Assembly (NCBI RefSeq): GCF_037392515.1
Contig: NC_090280.1
Location: 28,773,118-28,837,117, forward strand
Origin: Haliotis asinina
Taxonomy: Eukaryota > Mollusca > Gastropoda > Lepetellida > Haliotidae
Direction: 5' to 3'
Length of the DNA stretch: 64,000 nucleotides
Shown here: positions 21,891 to 32,593 of the stretch, piece after piece
Numbering within the stretch: the stretch's first letter is position 1
How the letters are laid out: every line of letters begins with the position of its first letter
Translations under genes and position numbers: made by a program
The notes under the pieces: model-generated
The model's input: only the letters and a program-made list of their open reading frames with translations
Database searches by the model: none
What the model was told of the DNA's origin: nothing

Positions 21891-24800
21891 CTAAATGGAC
21901 ACAAATTAAGTTTGTCTGTAATATAGTGACCAGAGAGCACTGGTAGCTCACACAAATACTGGTATAGCACACACTTGAATGTACGATTAATGCTAGTAGT
22001 GGGTGTCTACGATCACTGTAAACAGGAAGGGTATGCAAGTACTGGCTAATGGACGTCTAAGATGACTGCAAACACGATGTGTTTGCACGGATCTGCTAAC
22101 GGAGGCCAATCAGCCGTATAGACAATACCAACTATCGCGTCTTTTAACGGAGGACTGTCAACCATAGACACACAAATACTGACGGAAGCCTGTCAGCCAT
22201 ATTCATACTAATGGGCCCACCTGCTAATGGAGACCGTCAACTATGTACATACTACTACACGGATCTGCTAACAGATGCCTGTCCATCATATACATACTAA
22301 TGAACGCACCTGTTATCGGAGGTCTATCAACTAGTTACATGTTATTGGACGCAACTGCTCACGAGGGCCTGTCAAGCATATAATTCGTAACCTGCTAACG
22401 GAGGTTCCCAACCACATACATACTAACAGGCGCACCGTCTAACGGGGATCTATCAAACACTGACACACTAAAAGATGCACCTGATGAAGGGCTTTATTGA
22501 ACATTAACATACTAACAGACGCCTGTGCTAACGGAGTCTATCAAACATTTACACAGTAACAGACGCACCTACTAATATGGTTCTATCAATCATTTACCAC
22601 ATAAATACTTACCTAGCTCCTGCTAACGGAAGTCTATCAGTCATTTACATACTAACAGACGCTCCTGCTAACGGGTTTCTATCAATCATTTGCAAAAGTA
22701 CAGACGTACCTGCTAATGGAGGTCTAGCAACCACATACTAATGCACGCACCTGCTAACGGAGGTCTAGCAACCACATACTAATGCACGCACCTGCTAACG
22801 GAGGCCCGGCTACTGCGGCGAAGCCTCTGAACATCGTGAGCAGCCCAAAGCCATTCGTCAACTTCTCAAGCCCAAGTTGATCACAGATGAGGATGGAGGA
22901 CAGTGAGATGAACGCCCCTATGGAAAAACAAGGTAGTTGGAACTTTAGGTTAGGCAATACTTCGAACAGAAATGTGCTTCGTTAATTCAATTCTGACTGT
23001 AAAGCAGTAACTGGTCATTCTATGGCGTCGAACTGCAGAATCATGGAAACCAGATTGCTAAATGAAGTAGTGTGTACGTATAGACTAATGAACATCAAGG
23101 TGGTTGTTACAAATAAAATGAGAAAGACTTCAAATTAAAGGACACAATTAACTATTTTGATCATTTACGCATGGAATAATATTTTTTAATCTTCCTCAGG
23201 GCAACAAAGAGAAAGAAGCTTTCAAGATCAACATATTTGAAAACACCGTTAGAAACGTCGTCTACGAGACAAATAACGTGACCTCCTCACAAAAATGGTT
23301 ACGTTAAGAAACCCTATATCTATGCAGAAATACTTTAATGAATAAAAGTGAGTGACGCTGAAAATGTTTGTAAAACGGGGGCTGCCATCAGTGAGGTACG
23401 ACCCGTGAAGACCCCTTACAACTGGCCTTCAGCAACCCATGTTTGTAGCAATTGGATTCCGTTCGCGTAGATCGGTGCTCACGCCGTGCATGGAGCACTG
23501 GATTATCTGGTCCAGACTCTATTATCTACAGGAAACCACAATATACATGTACTTGGAATAGCTCCGAGTGTGTCGTTAAACAAGAAACAAAGAAAGTGAG
23601 TTTTTTTTGTGCATGCCTTGTTTGTACTCTTAATCACTTGGCACACTGCATTCGGATGAATTTAGTTGATCAAAGTTCTGTTGGTTTGTGCTGATCCCTG
23701 TGGCGTTAATTCGTTTCAGTATTGACGGTTTAACGACAAATCCAACATCAAAACCTAGTTATGTCAAGATAGTCCGCAAATTTGCTTTTCAGTATTCAAG
23801 ATGGGCACATTCCACGCTTTGCTTACAATTTCCGTGTACATACAAACTTTGATGTTAGCTGCATGTTATAGCTTCGCCACTGTATCTGTACAATAAGGGG
23901 GCAAGTGTTACCCATCGTGTAACGGTAATGAACTGACAAACAAAGCGTTATAGAACCTCTGAGCAATGCTTGCTGGACGAACCAGTTTGCTCGAATACAC
24001 GCTCGTTATAACTTGTGTGTTTGTCGTGAAACGCTGCAATACCCATCTGTCTGTGTGACAACGATCTGTAAATAATCGAGTGGTTGACATCATGAGCTCC
24101 GAAAAGCACACGATGACAGACATTAGCCAAGAATGGCAACATGATCCCATCAGTCGCCTTTCATGTCAAGCCAGTTTCTCAAGAAGAGCTGTAAGCCGGA
24201 TGTTCGAGAGGACCCTATGATTTTGAAGCAATAGGGATCACGTTGACCGTGTGTGATACAATACAGTAATTACAGTACAGCTGGTGCAATACAACTCATA
24301 GAATACAACTGATACAAACAGCTTGAGCAGTAAAACAGACATTCTGTTTTAAAGTCCCTGAACCGTATTAGTATTCCTCCTACTAGATCCCTAATTGAAG
24401 CAAGCTCTGAGTCCTTTTCAGTGTACAGTTAATCGCTTGTTTCTATCAAAATAATATATATTCAAACGTCAGTCTATAAACTGATGGGGCTGTGGGGTGG
24501 CCAAGTAGTTCAAGCCGGAGGTCCGTGTTCGATACCCCTCATGAGTACTATGTGAGAGGCCTACTTCTGGTGTCCCTCGTCGTCATATTGTTGAAATATT
24601 GCAAAAAACCATAATCACTCACTTACAATAAACTGACAAAGAAGTTACAAAGACGTGCATCATACCAACGCCTGCCCCAAATACGGATGACATGACGACG
24701 AGAGCTGCGTAAGACGCCCCACAGAACGGCATGACGACTGTGGCCACCCCCGCTATCACCATGGAAACGTTGTTCACCAACAGAGCGTCCACCTTGGGCA

Positions 24801-27800
24801 GGTCCGCCAACCATCCGGCCAAGATCCGCCCAACCGTATTTGTGATACCTGTAAAATACAAACACAATCTTGAGATTGACTATAGAAAAGGCTGGGGATA
24901 AAAGGAAACAACCTGGCTACAGCGGAAAGTATCGAGCACTGATCGGGTTTGGAGCAATGTATCTTTATACATGCAAAGATATAGTTTCACAGTCCCTGAA
25001 CCACATTATTTTCCTTTCTACCCAACCCTCCCAAACCCTAAATGGTCTAGATTTCCCAACTAAGACTCCATTGATACTTAAATGCTTAATTTCTTATACA
25101 TACTATATATATATCTTCAGGGCCTAAGCGTTAATCTAGCAAGGATATCCATGGCACAAAATGTCTACGATATGTGTGGATTATCGGGGATCGAATTACG
25201 GAGTTTAATTTAGTCACATTTAGAGAGATTCAAGAATACAGACCCCACCACTGAAACCCTCAGACCAAGTACACAGTATGGCATAGATTTGATTCTGAGA
25301 ACACTCGAAACCGAGTATTGGATGGCACTGACACTGACGTCTCAGTTTAGTGTTACGCCGCCCTCAGCAATATTCCAGCTACATAGCAGCGGTCTGTAAA
25401 TAATCGAGTTTGGACCAGACAATCCAGTGATCAAAATTACGAGCATCGATCTACTCAACTGGGATACAATGATACATGTCAACCAAGAAAGCGAGCCTGT
25501 GCATCCGGCCATGTTGGCTACTGAAGATCAGTACTAACCCGGATCTTTACGGGTGCACTGGCGTTTCCTTTTCATGTCCGACATACTAATGAATAAACAA
25601 ATGATTGTTCGATGAAGATGTTTTTGACATATATCTTTAAATGTTCGGAGGCATGTTTGTCGTGTTTGTATTTTTTTCTCTGCATAGTGAATTTTTTTAG
25701 ATGATACAATTACCAGTGAAATTTTTGTGAACAAAAATCAGATAGATTCATTTCATGCCATGTTGTATTTTGGACCTTAAATTTTCTGTGTTTCTGCTAT
25801 ATTTATAACGTTTGTGATTTGTGGTAAAATCCAGTTTTCAAGTATTTACTTTCCCAAGCCCACCATTTCACCTCAGTGGGCCTCCTCAGCCTTAAAAGCC
25901 CGCTGTCACGTACTGAAGAGATCTGCGATCGTACCTAACATCGAGACGTATCTATAGAAGTGGAGTAACCAAATGGCTAAAGCGTTCCCTCGTCACACCA
26001 AAGACCATGTTCGATTCCCAACATTGGTACAATGTGTGAATCCCATTTCTGGTGTCCCCGCCGTGATATTACTGGAATAATAAAAGCGGCATAAAACTAA
26101 TCTCACTCACTCACATACCTATGACTGAGACAAGGAAGGCCGCTTCACTCTTGGGAATCCCCTCCAGGATAGCCCTGTCGACGATGTACACAAATGGGAC
26201 GTAGAAGCCGAGGAAGGCGAGAACGTTCCCGAAACACAGGAGATCGAAATTGACTCCCTTCAGTAGTGACAAGTCCATCATCTCTTGCAGTGTGTCCTTG
26301 GCTGATTTGGGAACACACGTGCAAAGCTGCCATACCGGGGACTCCTTCTCTGGGGCAATCTCGCCGGGAATCGTAGTAATGCTGGTGATGTAACTTCGCA
26401 CATCTGGCTGTGACCGGAACTGGGGAATATTTAAAACACTTCCGCTATAAAATATGTCCTTCCGGTACAAAGGTCGAGCAAAGTCTTCCTTGGAAGCGTG
26501 AAGGCTTCTGTGCGAGGCGATCAGCGACTTGGCCGACTTACCAATATAGCCATGGGTACCGTTCTGATTGGGCTTGACCATCTTACCTTCTGGAACGTTA
26601 AGTAACGGGATCCCTTCGTGCGTTTTGTGAATAGCGTTGGGTAAACTCCCGTTTGTGCAGTTCTTGATAATCACCGACGTCTTCTTGTTTTCAAGGTCAG
26701 TTTCAATTGGCCTCGTTTTGGGTATGCCTTCTTCCGGACTGCTAGGGGAGCTAACTTCAGGCGGGGAGTTGGGGGGAGAGGTAGGGGGTGTGGCATATTC
26801 AGACGGCTCTGTCGCCGTGCCGTCCCCTATGGCTGACTCTGTTGTCAGAGACAGCCTTGCTTCATCGTTGGGAACAGGAGCAACCTCGTTGTCCTGCACC
26901 ACGATTTTGGGAACACTCCCCGGACTCCCCGGATGGCTAGTCGTATCGCCTGCATGACTGGCCACATCTCCCTGATGGCTAGCTACGTCGCCCCGGTCGG
27001 ACAAGGACAGTTTGTGGATCCGCGCATCCCGGGAGCCCTGTCTCGCCTTGATGAAGATCATACTGGGTAATGATCCAACCTCCGAGTCATCTTCCAGCTG
27101 TTTCTCCCGTAACAACTTCGCCTCCATCACCCTCTCGAGTATGCTGTTGTTGTCACGTACGCTGTAGGCGTAAGCGCTACATTCGGACTCGGACCGGAAA
27201 CGTTTGGACTTGGCTTGCTCTTTGATTCTGTCCATCATGTTTTTGGCACGTGGTCGTTTCTTCTTCGGCTTTTGAATAACCTCCAATGGTCTCATCAGCA
27301 TTCCACACACGGCACACTGGAGGATGATTCCTGCAATTATCATTAAGGCGCTCTTCCAATCATATTCGTCCAGAAGGAATTTGGAAAGAGGAGCGAAAAT
27401 GAACGTGCCAATTCCCGAACCACAGACTGCGATACCCGTTGCCAATGCCCGCTTTTTCTCAAAGTAGTACCCCACGCTGACGATAGACGGCAGGTACACC
27501 ATGCCAAGTCCAAATCCTGAAATTATAGAAAATATTTATATATTATTCATTACAATTGGAAGATGGATGACACCATAACGAGGCTAGTGACTGAAATCAC
27601 AGAGTAGGTATTACGTGTAAATGTTGAGCGACTGACGACAGGTTGCTCGGGCATTCTGAGCCAAACGCCAGAAACATCAGGGTTGGGCGATTTAGAGAAC
27701 ACACATTCATTATTATTGTAGAGATTCTCTAAACTGATTAATATAATTCAGGACAGAACAGAACATTTATTATTCAGGCTGAGATACTCGGCATATGAGG

Positions 27801-30206
27801 TACAAATATGCAGTTGTGAATATATGGGGTGGAGGGATGGTTTACAAGGAAGACTGTACTGCTTTCCTGATAGTGCTATAAAATAGACACTTTTTTTTAA
27901 AAAACAACAACAGCTAATTCGTTTACACCTAAACACTTCGTTAAATCTTAAAACATTGGGTTTTAAAACGTAATGTTTTGGGACATAACTTTTCCGATGG
28001 TGTGGCTGCGGTTAAACATTTGTGCTACCTACCTACTTCTGTAGCTAAACAATGGTAAACAGTTTTAAACAAGTGAACATAAGAGACAAGGAGTAAGGGA
28101 TATATGTAGTGATATATTTTTCAAAGACAGGCTCGATACTAAACGATACAATACAATCCCGATACGATACAAAATGACGACACCGACAGCTAATGACGGT
28201 CTGCTGAGAAAATAATGCTTATAACACCCGCACATTTCGCTCCGTTGGTGCAATAACCGTGAACACTTCACAGACTTCATGAAACGCTTACGTCGACGTA
28301 CCTCCCATGACGCCATACGTCACCATGAGGATGTTGACGGATGGAGCCCCCATGCTGAGGAGGAATGACGTCGCAGCGATGATACTTCCGCACGTAGCCA
28401 CAGCTCGACAGCCAAACCTGTTGGTCAGCGCACTGACGATTGGTCCTGGAGAGAAACGCGGTTGGTGTGTGAGACCGTTTTCATGTAACACATAATTGTT
28501 ACTTCATAAAACTGTGAACAAGCTTCGTACATAATTCGCACACTGCTTCATATATAATTCATGTATAATTCAAACATTGCTTCCTATATAATTTGGACAC
28601 AGCTTCATATATATTGTGAACATTACTTCATAAAACTGTGAACAAGCTTCGTACATAATTCGCACTCTGCTTCATATATAATTCATCTATAATCTAAAAG
28701 TTGCTTCCTATATAATTTGGACACAGCTTCATATATATTGTGAACATTGCTTCATAAAACTGTGAACACTGCTTCAGTTATGATTTGGTCATTGCGTCAT
28801 AAAACTGTGAGCATTGCTTCATATATGATTTGGTCATAAAACAGTCAACATTGTATCATACATATCTTGGGCATTGCTTCATACAACTATGAACAGTTCT
28901 TCATACATCGCGTGAACATCGCTTCATGTATATGGCGAACATTGCTTCATAAAACTGTGAAATTTGCTTCAAACATAATGTGAACATAGCTTCATAAAAC
29001 TGTGAACATACCTTTGTATATAATTTGGACACTGCTTGTCATTGTGACACGGAACGTTTGTCGCATACTCGAGAGAATGGTGATATCAAAGTCGATGAAT
29101 GACATTTATAATTTCTTAAAACGTCATCCACGTGGACGTAAAAAATATCTTCTTCGTAGCTTATAACATCGTCTACATAGACGTCAGCAATATCTTCTAC
29201 GGAAACTAAAACACCATCTTCGTGGGGGGCTATTGGTGAAATTTATACTTTCTCCTCCCAGCAAAGGGTCAAACACCCCTCGTGGGTACAATATGTAACC
29301 CGTGTTACTCTAGTGTCCCTTCGTAACGTAAATGTAGTGTTGTTAAAGATGGCGTGCAACCGTACGCGCAATGGCAGACACTTGGATGGGTGAATATTCC
29401 CGTAGAGTCAAAGTAATGGCGTCCACATCTGGTGTTTGACATCTGGTGTTTGAGCAATATATCTATAGAGTCCTTGGATGGCACTTAGACGTGATACACA
29501 CAAAGGTGGGAATGGATTGGATGTCAACTGCATTATTGGTGGAACACAACGTTTCGGAGGATAATCTTAATCCTTCACACACCCCACCCATCCCCTACCA
29601 CACCCCCACCCCTCCCATCCCACAAAGCTGCCTACAACGTCACCTTCATGACCGCTAACTCTCCCCCGGGGATCAACCTACTCGAGAACCAATGCCTCCA
29701 GAAAGAAGAGCTGTCATCATGACCGACCCTCATGCAGTTTCCTCACTCTGGAGGAGGTGCCTACACGAGCGCCAGTCTCTCCTTACAGAAGAGGCGCGTC
29801 AATGATCAACATTGCTTTCTTCTTATGGGACATCTGAACACACGACCACAATTCCCTAACTCGAGGAGACCTGCCCACATAAAATCAGAGTAACTGGACC
29901 ACCAATCTCATCTTAGTGTACGGTTCACCCACTCCCAAAAGGTGCATTCCTACCTGCAGTGAGGTACGTTCCACACAGGAGCGATCCAACCAACGCCACT
30001 GTACTCTTCTTTTCTTTGAAAAAGTCAACGAATTCGAGCAGAAAGATGCCAAAGCTGTATCCGATACCGTCCACAACGATGTTGCAGACGAGGGAGCTGG
30101 CCACGATGACCCAGCCCCACCCTCCGTCAGGAGGGGTTGGGATATAATCACTGTCGGTCGAGGCAGATGAGTCCGTGGACTCATGTCTCTTCCGTGGGTC
30201 TGCCAT
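21667..30206 (-). CDS. SLC16-family monocarboxylate transporter-like protein (six coding exons)
   Basis: Spliced CDS: 30206-29954, 28445-28302, 27516-26119, 24848-24666, 22917-22792, 21890-21667, giving 775 codons plus TGA. Every junction is GT-AG and phase 1. The product is a 12-helix major-facilitator protein of the plasma membrane type. The SLC16 signature DGGWGW lies at residues 27-32 ahead of helix 1, and the helix 4/5 motif YYFEKKRALATG follows helix 4. Helices fall at about 30-52, 68-90, 97-115, 117-147, 157-180, 187-207, 553-580, 590-614, 622-643, 645-672, 681-705 and 714-735. The loop between helices 6 and 7 is about 340 residues, far longer than in MCT1-4, and carries RPLYRKDIFYSGS, a stretch I associate with MCT9/12/14-like members. 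The helix 1 lysine and helix 8 aspartate needed for proton-coupled lactate transport in MCT1 appear absent (Asn602 precedes Arg606), so the substrate is open. Start: the Met at 30206 lies shortly before the signature and no better upstream Met was found. Confidence 0.93.
22070..22801 (-). repeat. Intron 5 minisatellite made of copies of the exon 5 splice donor
   Basis: About 16 tandem units of 41-48 bp fill most of the 901-bp intron. Each centres on CCGTTAGCAGGTGCGT (minus strand), which at 22801-22786 is the real exon 5 end plus donor. The nearest unit (22760-22745) is identical over this core at a 41-bp offset. The next (22719-22704) reads ATTAGCAG|GTACGT. Further donor-like cores lie at about 22580, 22490, 22401, 22319 and 22230. 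Units decay with distance from the exon. Because the exon part encodes conserved PPLAG, the array is most simply derived from the exon, not the reverse. Confidence 0.9.
22792..22917 (-). CDS. Transporter exon 5
   Basis: 126 nt, residues 660-702, end of helix 10 and most of helix 11, ending in the family-typical GPPLAG. Acceptor TTTTTCCATAG|GGGCG, donor GTTAGCAG|GTGCGTGC. Its last 13 bases and the donor are the seed of the tandem array in the following intron. Confidence 0.92.
23398..23590 (+). repeat. Family 2 SINE in transporter intron 4
   Basis: CCCGTGAAGACCCC, CCTTCAGCAACCCATGTTTG, TCTGGTCCAGACTCTATTAT and GAGTGTGTCGTTAAAC. The central 60 bp are deleted. Antisense to the gene. Confidence 0.75.
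24058..24102 (-). repeat. Family 2 SINE, short internal fragment
   Basis: GATCTGTAAATAATCGAGT followed by CATCATGAGCTCC. Only 45 bp, so weak. Confidence 0.45.
24336..24478 (+). repeat. Family 3 element in intron 4
   Basis: AAAGTCCCTGAACCGTATTA, TTGAAGCAAG and AAACGTCAGTCTAT, with internal deletions relative to full copies. Confidence 0.65.
24486..24627 (+). repeat. Family 1 SINE in intron 4, near exon 4 donor
   Basis: GTGGGGTGGCCAAGTAGTTC (A-box region), GTGTTCGATACCCC (B box), TCTGGTGTCCCTCGTCGTCA and a CACTCACT end 38 bp from exon 4. Directly follows the family 3 copy. Confidence 0.8.
24666..24848 (-). CDS. Transporter exon 4
   Basis: 183 nt, residues 599-660, helices 8-10. Contains GRILAGWLADLP with Arg606, which aligns with the substrate-binding arginine of MCT1 helix 8. 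Acceptor TTGTATTTTACAG|GTATC, donor GTTG|GTATGATG. Confidence 0.92.
24983..25140 (+). repeat. Family 3 element in intron 3, with probable target duplication
   Basis: AGTTTCACAGTCCCTGAACC to GCGTTAATCTAGC. Flanked by GCAAAGATAT and GCAAGGATAT (one mismatch), consistent with an aged 8-10 bp duplication. Confidence 0.75.
25340..25557 (-). repeat. Family 2 SINE in intron 3
   Basis: TACGCCGCCCTCAGCAATAT, CCAGACAATCCAGTGATCAA and CCCGGATCTTTACGGGTGC. Same strand as the gene. Confidence 0.8.
25961..26114 (+). repeat. Family 1 SINE abutting the exon 3 donor
   Basis: GGAGTAACCAAATGGCTAAA (A-box region), TGTTCGATTCCC (B box), GGTGTCCCCGCCGTGATATT and an ATCTCACTCACTCACA end. The tail stops four bases from the donor GT (26118-26117), so the intron begins GTATG and continues as antisense SINE tail. 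Confidence 0.85.
26119..27516 (-). CDS. Transporter exon 3 (large central exon)
   Basis: 1398 nt, residues 133-599. Holds helices 4-6, the whole central cytosolic loop, helix 7 and the start of helix 8. The loop has a basic patch (215-224), three GDVASH-type heptads (about 308-328) and a Pro/Ser-rich segment (about 375-396). Acceptor TATAATTTCAG|GATTTGG, donor ATAG|GTATGTGAG; the donor directly abuts a SINE tail. Confidence 0.94.
28302..28445 (-). CDS. Transporter exon 2
   Basis: 144 nt, residues 85-133, completing helix 2, helix 3 and starting helix 4. Acceptor TTTCTCTCCAG|GACC, donor GGAG|GTACGTCG. Both ends are in phase 1 and split a Gly codon. Confidence 0.93.
28495..29035. repeat. Minisatellite in transporter intron 1, unit about 20-25 bp
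   Basis: Copies of TTGCTTCATAAAACTGTGAACA and TTGCTTCATATATAATTYG alternate. A block of about 125 bp is duplicated (28501 and 28625 onwards). The array begins about 50 bp upstream of the exon 2 acceptor. Confidence 0.85.
29095..29235. repeat. Short tandem repeat in intron 1, unit about 55-60 bp
   Basis: AACGTCATCCACGTGGACGT, AACATCGTCTACATAGACGT and AAACACCATCTTCGTGG head 2-3 units that share AATATCTTCT. The intron continues to 29953 with a degenerate family 1-like patch at about 29255-29345 and otherwise nothing recognised. Confidence 0.55.
29954..30206 (-). CDS. Transporter exon 1 (coding part)
   Basis: Encodes residues 1-84 plus the first base of Gly85: a Ser/Thr-rich cytosolic N-terminus, DGGWGW, helix 1 and part of helix 2. 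The donor reads GCAG|GTAGGAATG. Confidence 0.92.
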
Positions 30207-30330
30207 GATGAGGGTGGCCGGGGAATGGTTACAGTCTGGTCCTGTGTTGTCGGATCTCCAGGGGAGATCACCGGCCCTCAGTGAAGGATCTCAGGCAAAG
30301 ATACACCTCTCCTCGTCCATATCGCTGTGT
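30207..30330 (-). other. Transporter 5' UTR, probable acceptor-bounded exon start
   Basis: On the minus strand TGTTTGTGTTTCAG precedes ACACAGCG at 30330, a good acceptor. This suggests the first coding exon begins with about 124 nt of 5' UTR and that an upstream non-coding exon and promoter lie further along (beyond 30331). I could not place the upstream exon. Confidence 0.5.
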
Positions 30331-30824
30331 CTGAAACACAAACACGTCCCCTGACATAAAAACAACAGTGGACAAAGAACAATAGTGGGAAATGGTGAAG
30401 TACGCTATCATACAGCGAGAATTAGAATGATAGAAAACATGAATAATAACGGACAAGAGTGTATGGAAGTGTAAAAAGCATTGAAAACTAGTGAATAACT
30501 TTGGGAAATAATGGGATATGCTACAAAAATAGTGAATATCCCTCCAACACTGGCAGGAATAGAAATGAAAGCGAAACGCATATTATGTTGGAATAATGAG
30601 AAATAGAAGGAGACAGATATGAAGGTGAGTGAACAGTATTCCCGTCAATGTTGCCGTACATGATATTTACAAGTTTCCAGCGTTTATCATGCAGCAGGTT
30701 CTTCTGGTGAAGACTGTTCAGATTAACACCATAAATAGATGTACAATACGCTGTTTATCGTGACGGCAATTAACACCTGTGTATGACCAAGTGTCCGATT
30801 GTAATATAGTACGTACCTACGTAC
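30331..30824. other. Transporter upstream region, no promoter placed
   Basis: AT-rich. No CpG-rich block, TATA box or initiator could be assigned with confidence. Confidence 0.3.
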
Positions 30825-31120
30825 AAACATTGTTGTTTGTGAACATGATGTTTGTGACTATGATATTTGTTACTATGTTGCTTGTGACCATGATGTTTGT
30901 GTTGCTTGTGATCATGGTGTGTGTGACAGTGTTGCTTGTAAATGGGTATTTGTGCTTGTGTACTTTGTGAGCATAGTGTGGTCTGTGATAGTGTTTCTTG
31001 TTACACTGTGATGTTTGTGATCATGATGTTTGTGGCTGTCTTGACTGTGTTGCTTTTAAATGGGTCTTCTAGTCTGTGTTGTTTGTGAGCATTGTGTGGC
31101 CTGTGATTGTGTGGACTTTG
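30825..31120. repeat. Minisatellite, unit about 15 bp
   Basis: TGTGACCATGATGTTTGTG and TTGCTTGTGA words recur about every 15 bp, with increasing divergence to the right. A 63-codon frame rich in valine, methionine and phenylalanine is an artefact. Confidence 0.75.
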
Positions 31121-31779
31121 ACAGTTTCATGAAGTTGGTGCTTAGGACTGTTACATATAGCCACACACTTAGAGTAAATATACACATACTTCCATTTTTA
31201 ATGAAGGGATATTATGCATAAACTAATTATAATGAACTAGTTGGAACAGTGTATGAGCCGGAACCAGGGCTCGCTCTTCAGGCTCAATAAATGGGTTAAA
31301 TTTCCAACAGGGTTCCTGAGATATATTTAAAACAAACAAAAAAAAAAAACGAAACAAAAACAATCAAGCGTTCCTATAATATTTTCCAGTTTCATCACCA
31401 GCTTTGAACAGCGCTGTGGGAAGAATTCTGAGAATAAATAAGTCAACACTTCCGCTAAGAGGTGGTCCCTTATATGGTGGTCCCTTATCAGTATAATTAT
31501 CTAAAGACAACTCTTGGTGTACCTCACATGAAGGTACGTACACATGTTCTCAGGATAACAGTACTACACTCTCCAATGGATTTATATCGTTATAAAAGTT
31601 ATAATTTGCTAAACTGATGCTAAGGAACGTGATGACACTCACAGACGATGGGGCCACTGTGAAAGATCTTTGACGCAATCGTCATACCGTATTACTAGTC
31701 CCCACTTGTTGTGGCACTACCGCACATATGAATATCTGTCCAGGTCCAGTTGGTAGTTTAGGGCACGTGTGTATATATC
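31121..31779. other. Non-genic stretch, nothing recognised
   Basis: Contains a poly(A) run at about 31341-31350 and a short direct repeat (GGTGGTCCCTTAT twice, 31462-31488). No gene. Confidence 0.35.
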
Positions 31780-32115
31780 CCTAAATAGTGTAGGTCTCGG
31801 GTGCACTGTCCACAGTTAGTGTAGGTCTTGGGTGCACTATCCACAGTGTAGGTTTCGGGAGCACTATCCACAGTTAGTGTAGGTCTGGGATGAACTATCC
31901 ACAGTTAGTGTTGATCTTAGGTGCACTATCCATAGTTAGTGTAGGTTTCGGTAGCACTATTCACAGTTAATGTAGGTCTACCTACAAGTAGTGTACGTCT
32001 CGGGGCACTATCCACAGGTATTGTAGGTATGGGCACACTATCCACTTGGGGCGTAGGGTCTTGGGAGATTTGAGATGAAGACCTCGGAAACACTATCCCA
32101 GGTAGTGTAATTCTC
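31780..32115. repeat. Minisatellite, unit about 32 bp, about 9 copies
   Basis: Units GTGTAGGTCTCGGGTGCACT followed by ATCCACAGTTA recur with moderate divergence. Confidence 0.8.
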
Positions 32116-32593
32116 GGATGAAATTGAGAGAGGTTCCATTACATTCTAGGGTGCCCGCAGTTACGAGAATTGATAACATGCTGAGGCTCCTATGAACAGT
32201 AATAAGAAGTGGCTATCGCCACAATGGCCACATGACCCAGTCTAGATACACAACGTGGCATGACGTTTATCAGGCGCATTACAAAGGATATTCTCATTTT
32301 CCAGGAAAAGGGCACAGCGTTGTTGATCAGTTGTACACAAGGTGTAGGTAATACATTCAATAATGTTAAAGCAGGTAAACACGATTCTCAGGGAATGGGA
32401 CCGTTGGAATCATGTGTTTGCTGAGAATAGATCTCGAGGCGGAAGTGTTACGGTAATTATACACGTAACTTGCATACCCTCGTAACAGGACCAGGGTGCC
32501 AGGGGTTGGGGCGTTGGGGTGTTGGGTAGGGTTTATGGGCCTGAGAGCTGGAGTGGCAGTTGAGATAGGGGATATAGGTGTATCTCTGACCAT
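32116..32593. other. Non-genic stretch, nothing recognised
   Basis: A GGGGTTGGGG-type G-rich patch lies at 32500-32535. No gene. Confidence 0.35.

Noticed and set aside
24623..24865. Second minus frame over exon 4
   Set aside because: Out-of-frame shadow; the frame with GRILAGWLAD continues across both junctions.
28495..29035. CRISPR-like regular repeat array
   Set aside because: Eukaryotic intron; units are contiguous and degenerate without unique spacers. The same holds for the arrays at 22070-22801, 40290-40770 and 48170-49440.
29885..30271. 128-codon minus frame over transporter exon 1
   Set aside because: Shadow of the real exon in another frame; the DGGWGW frame is the true one.
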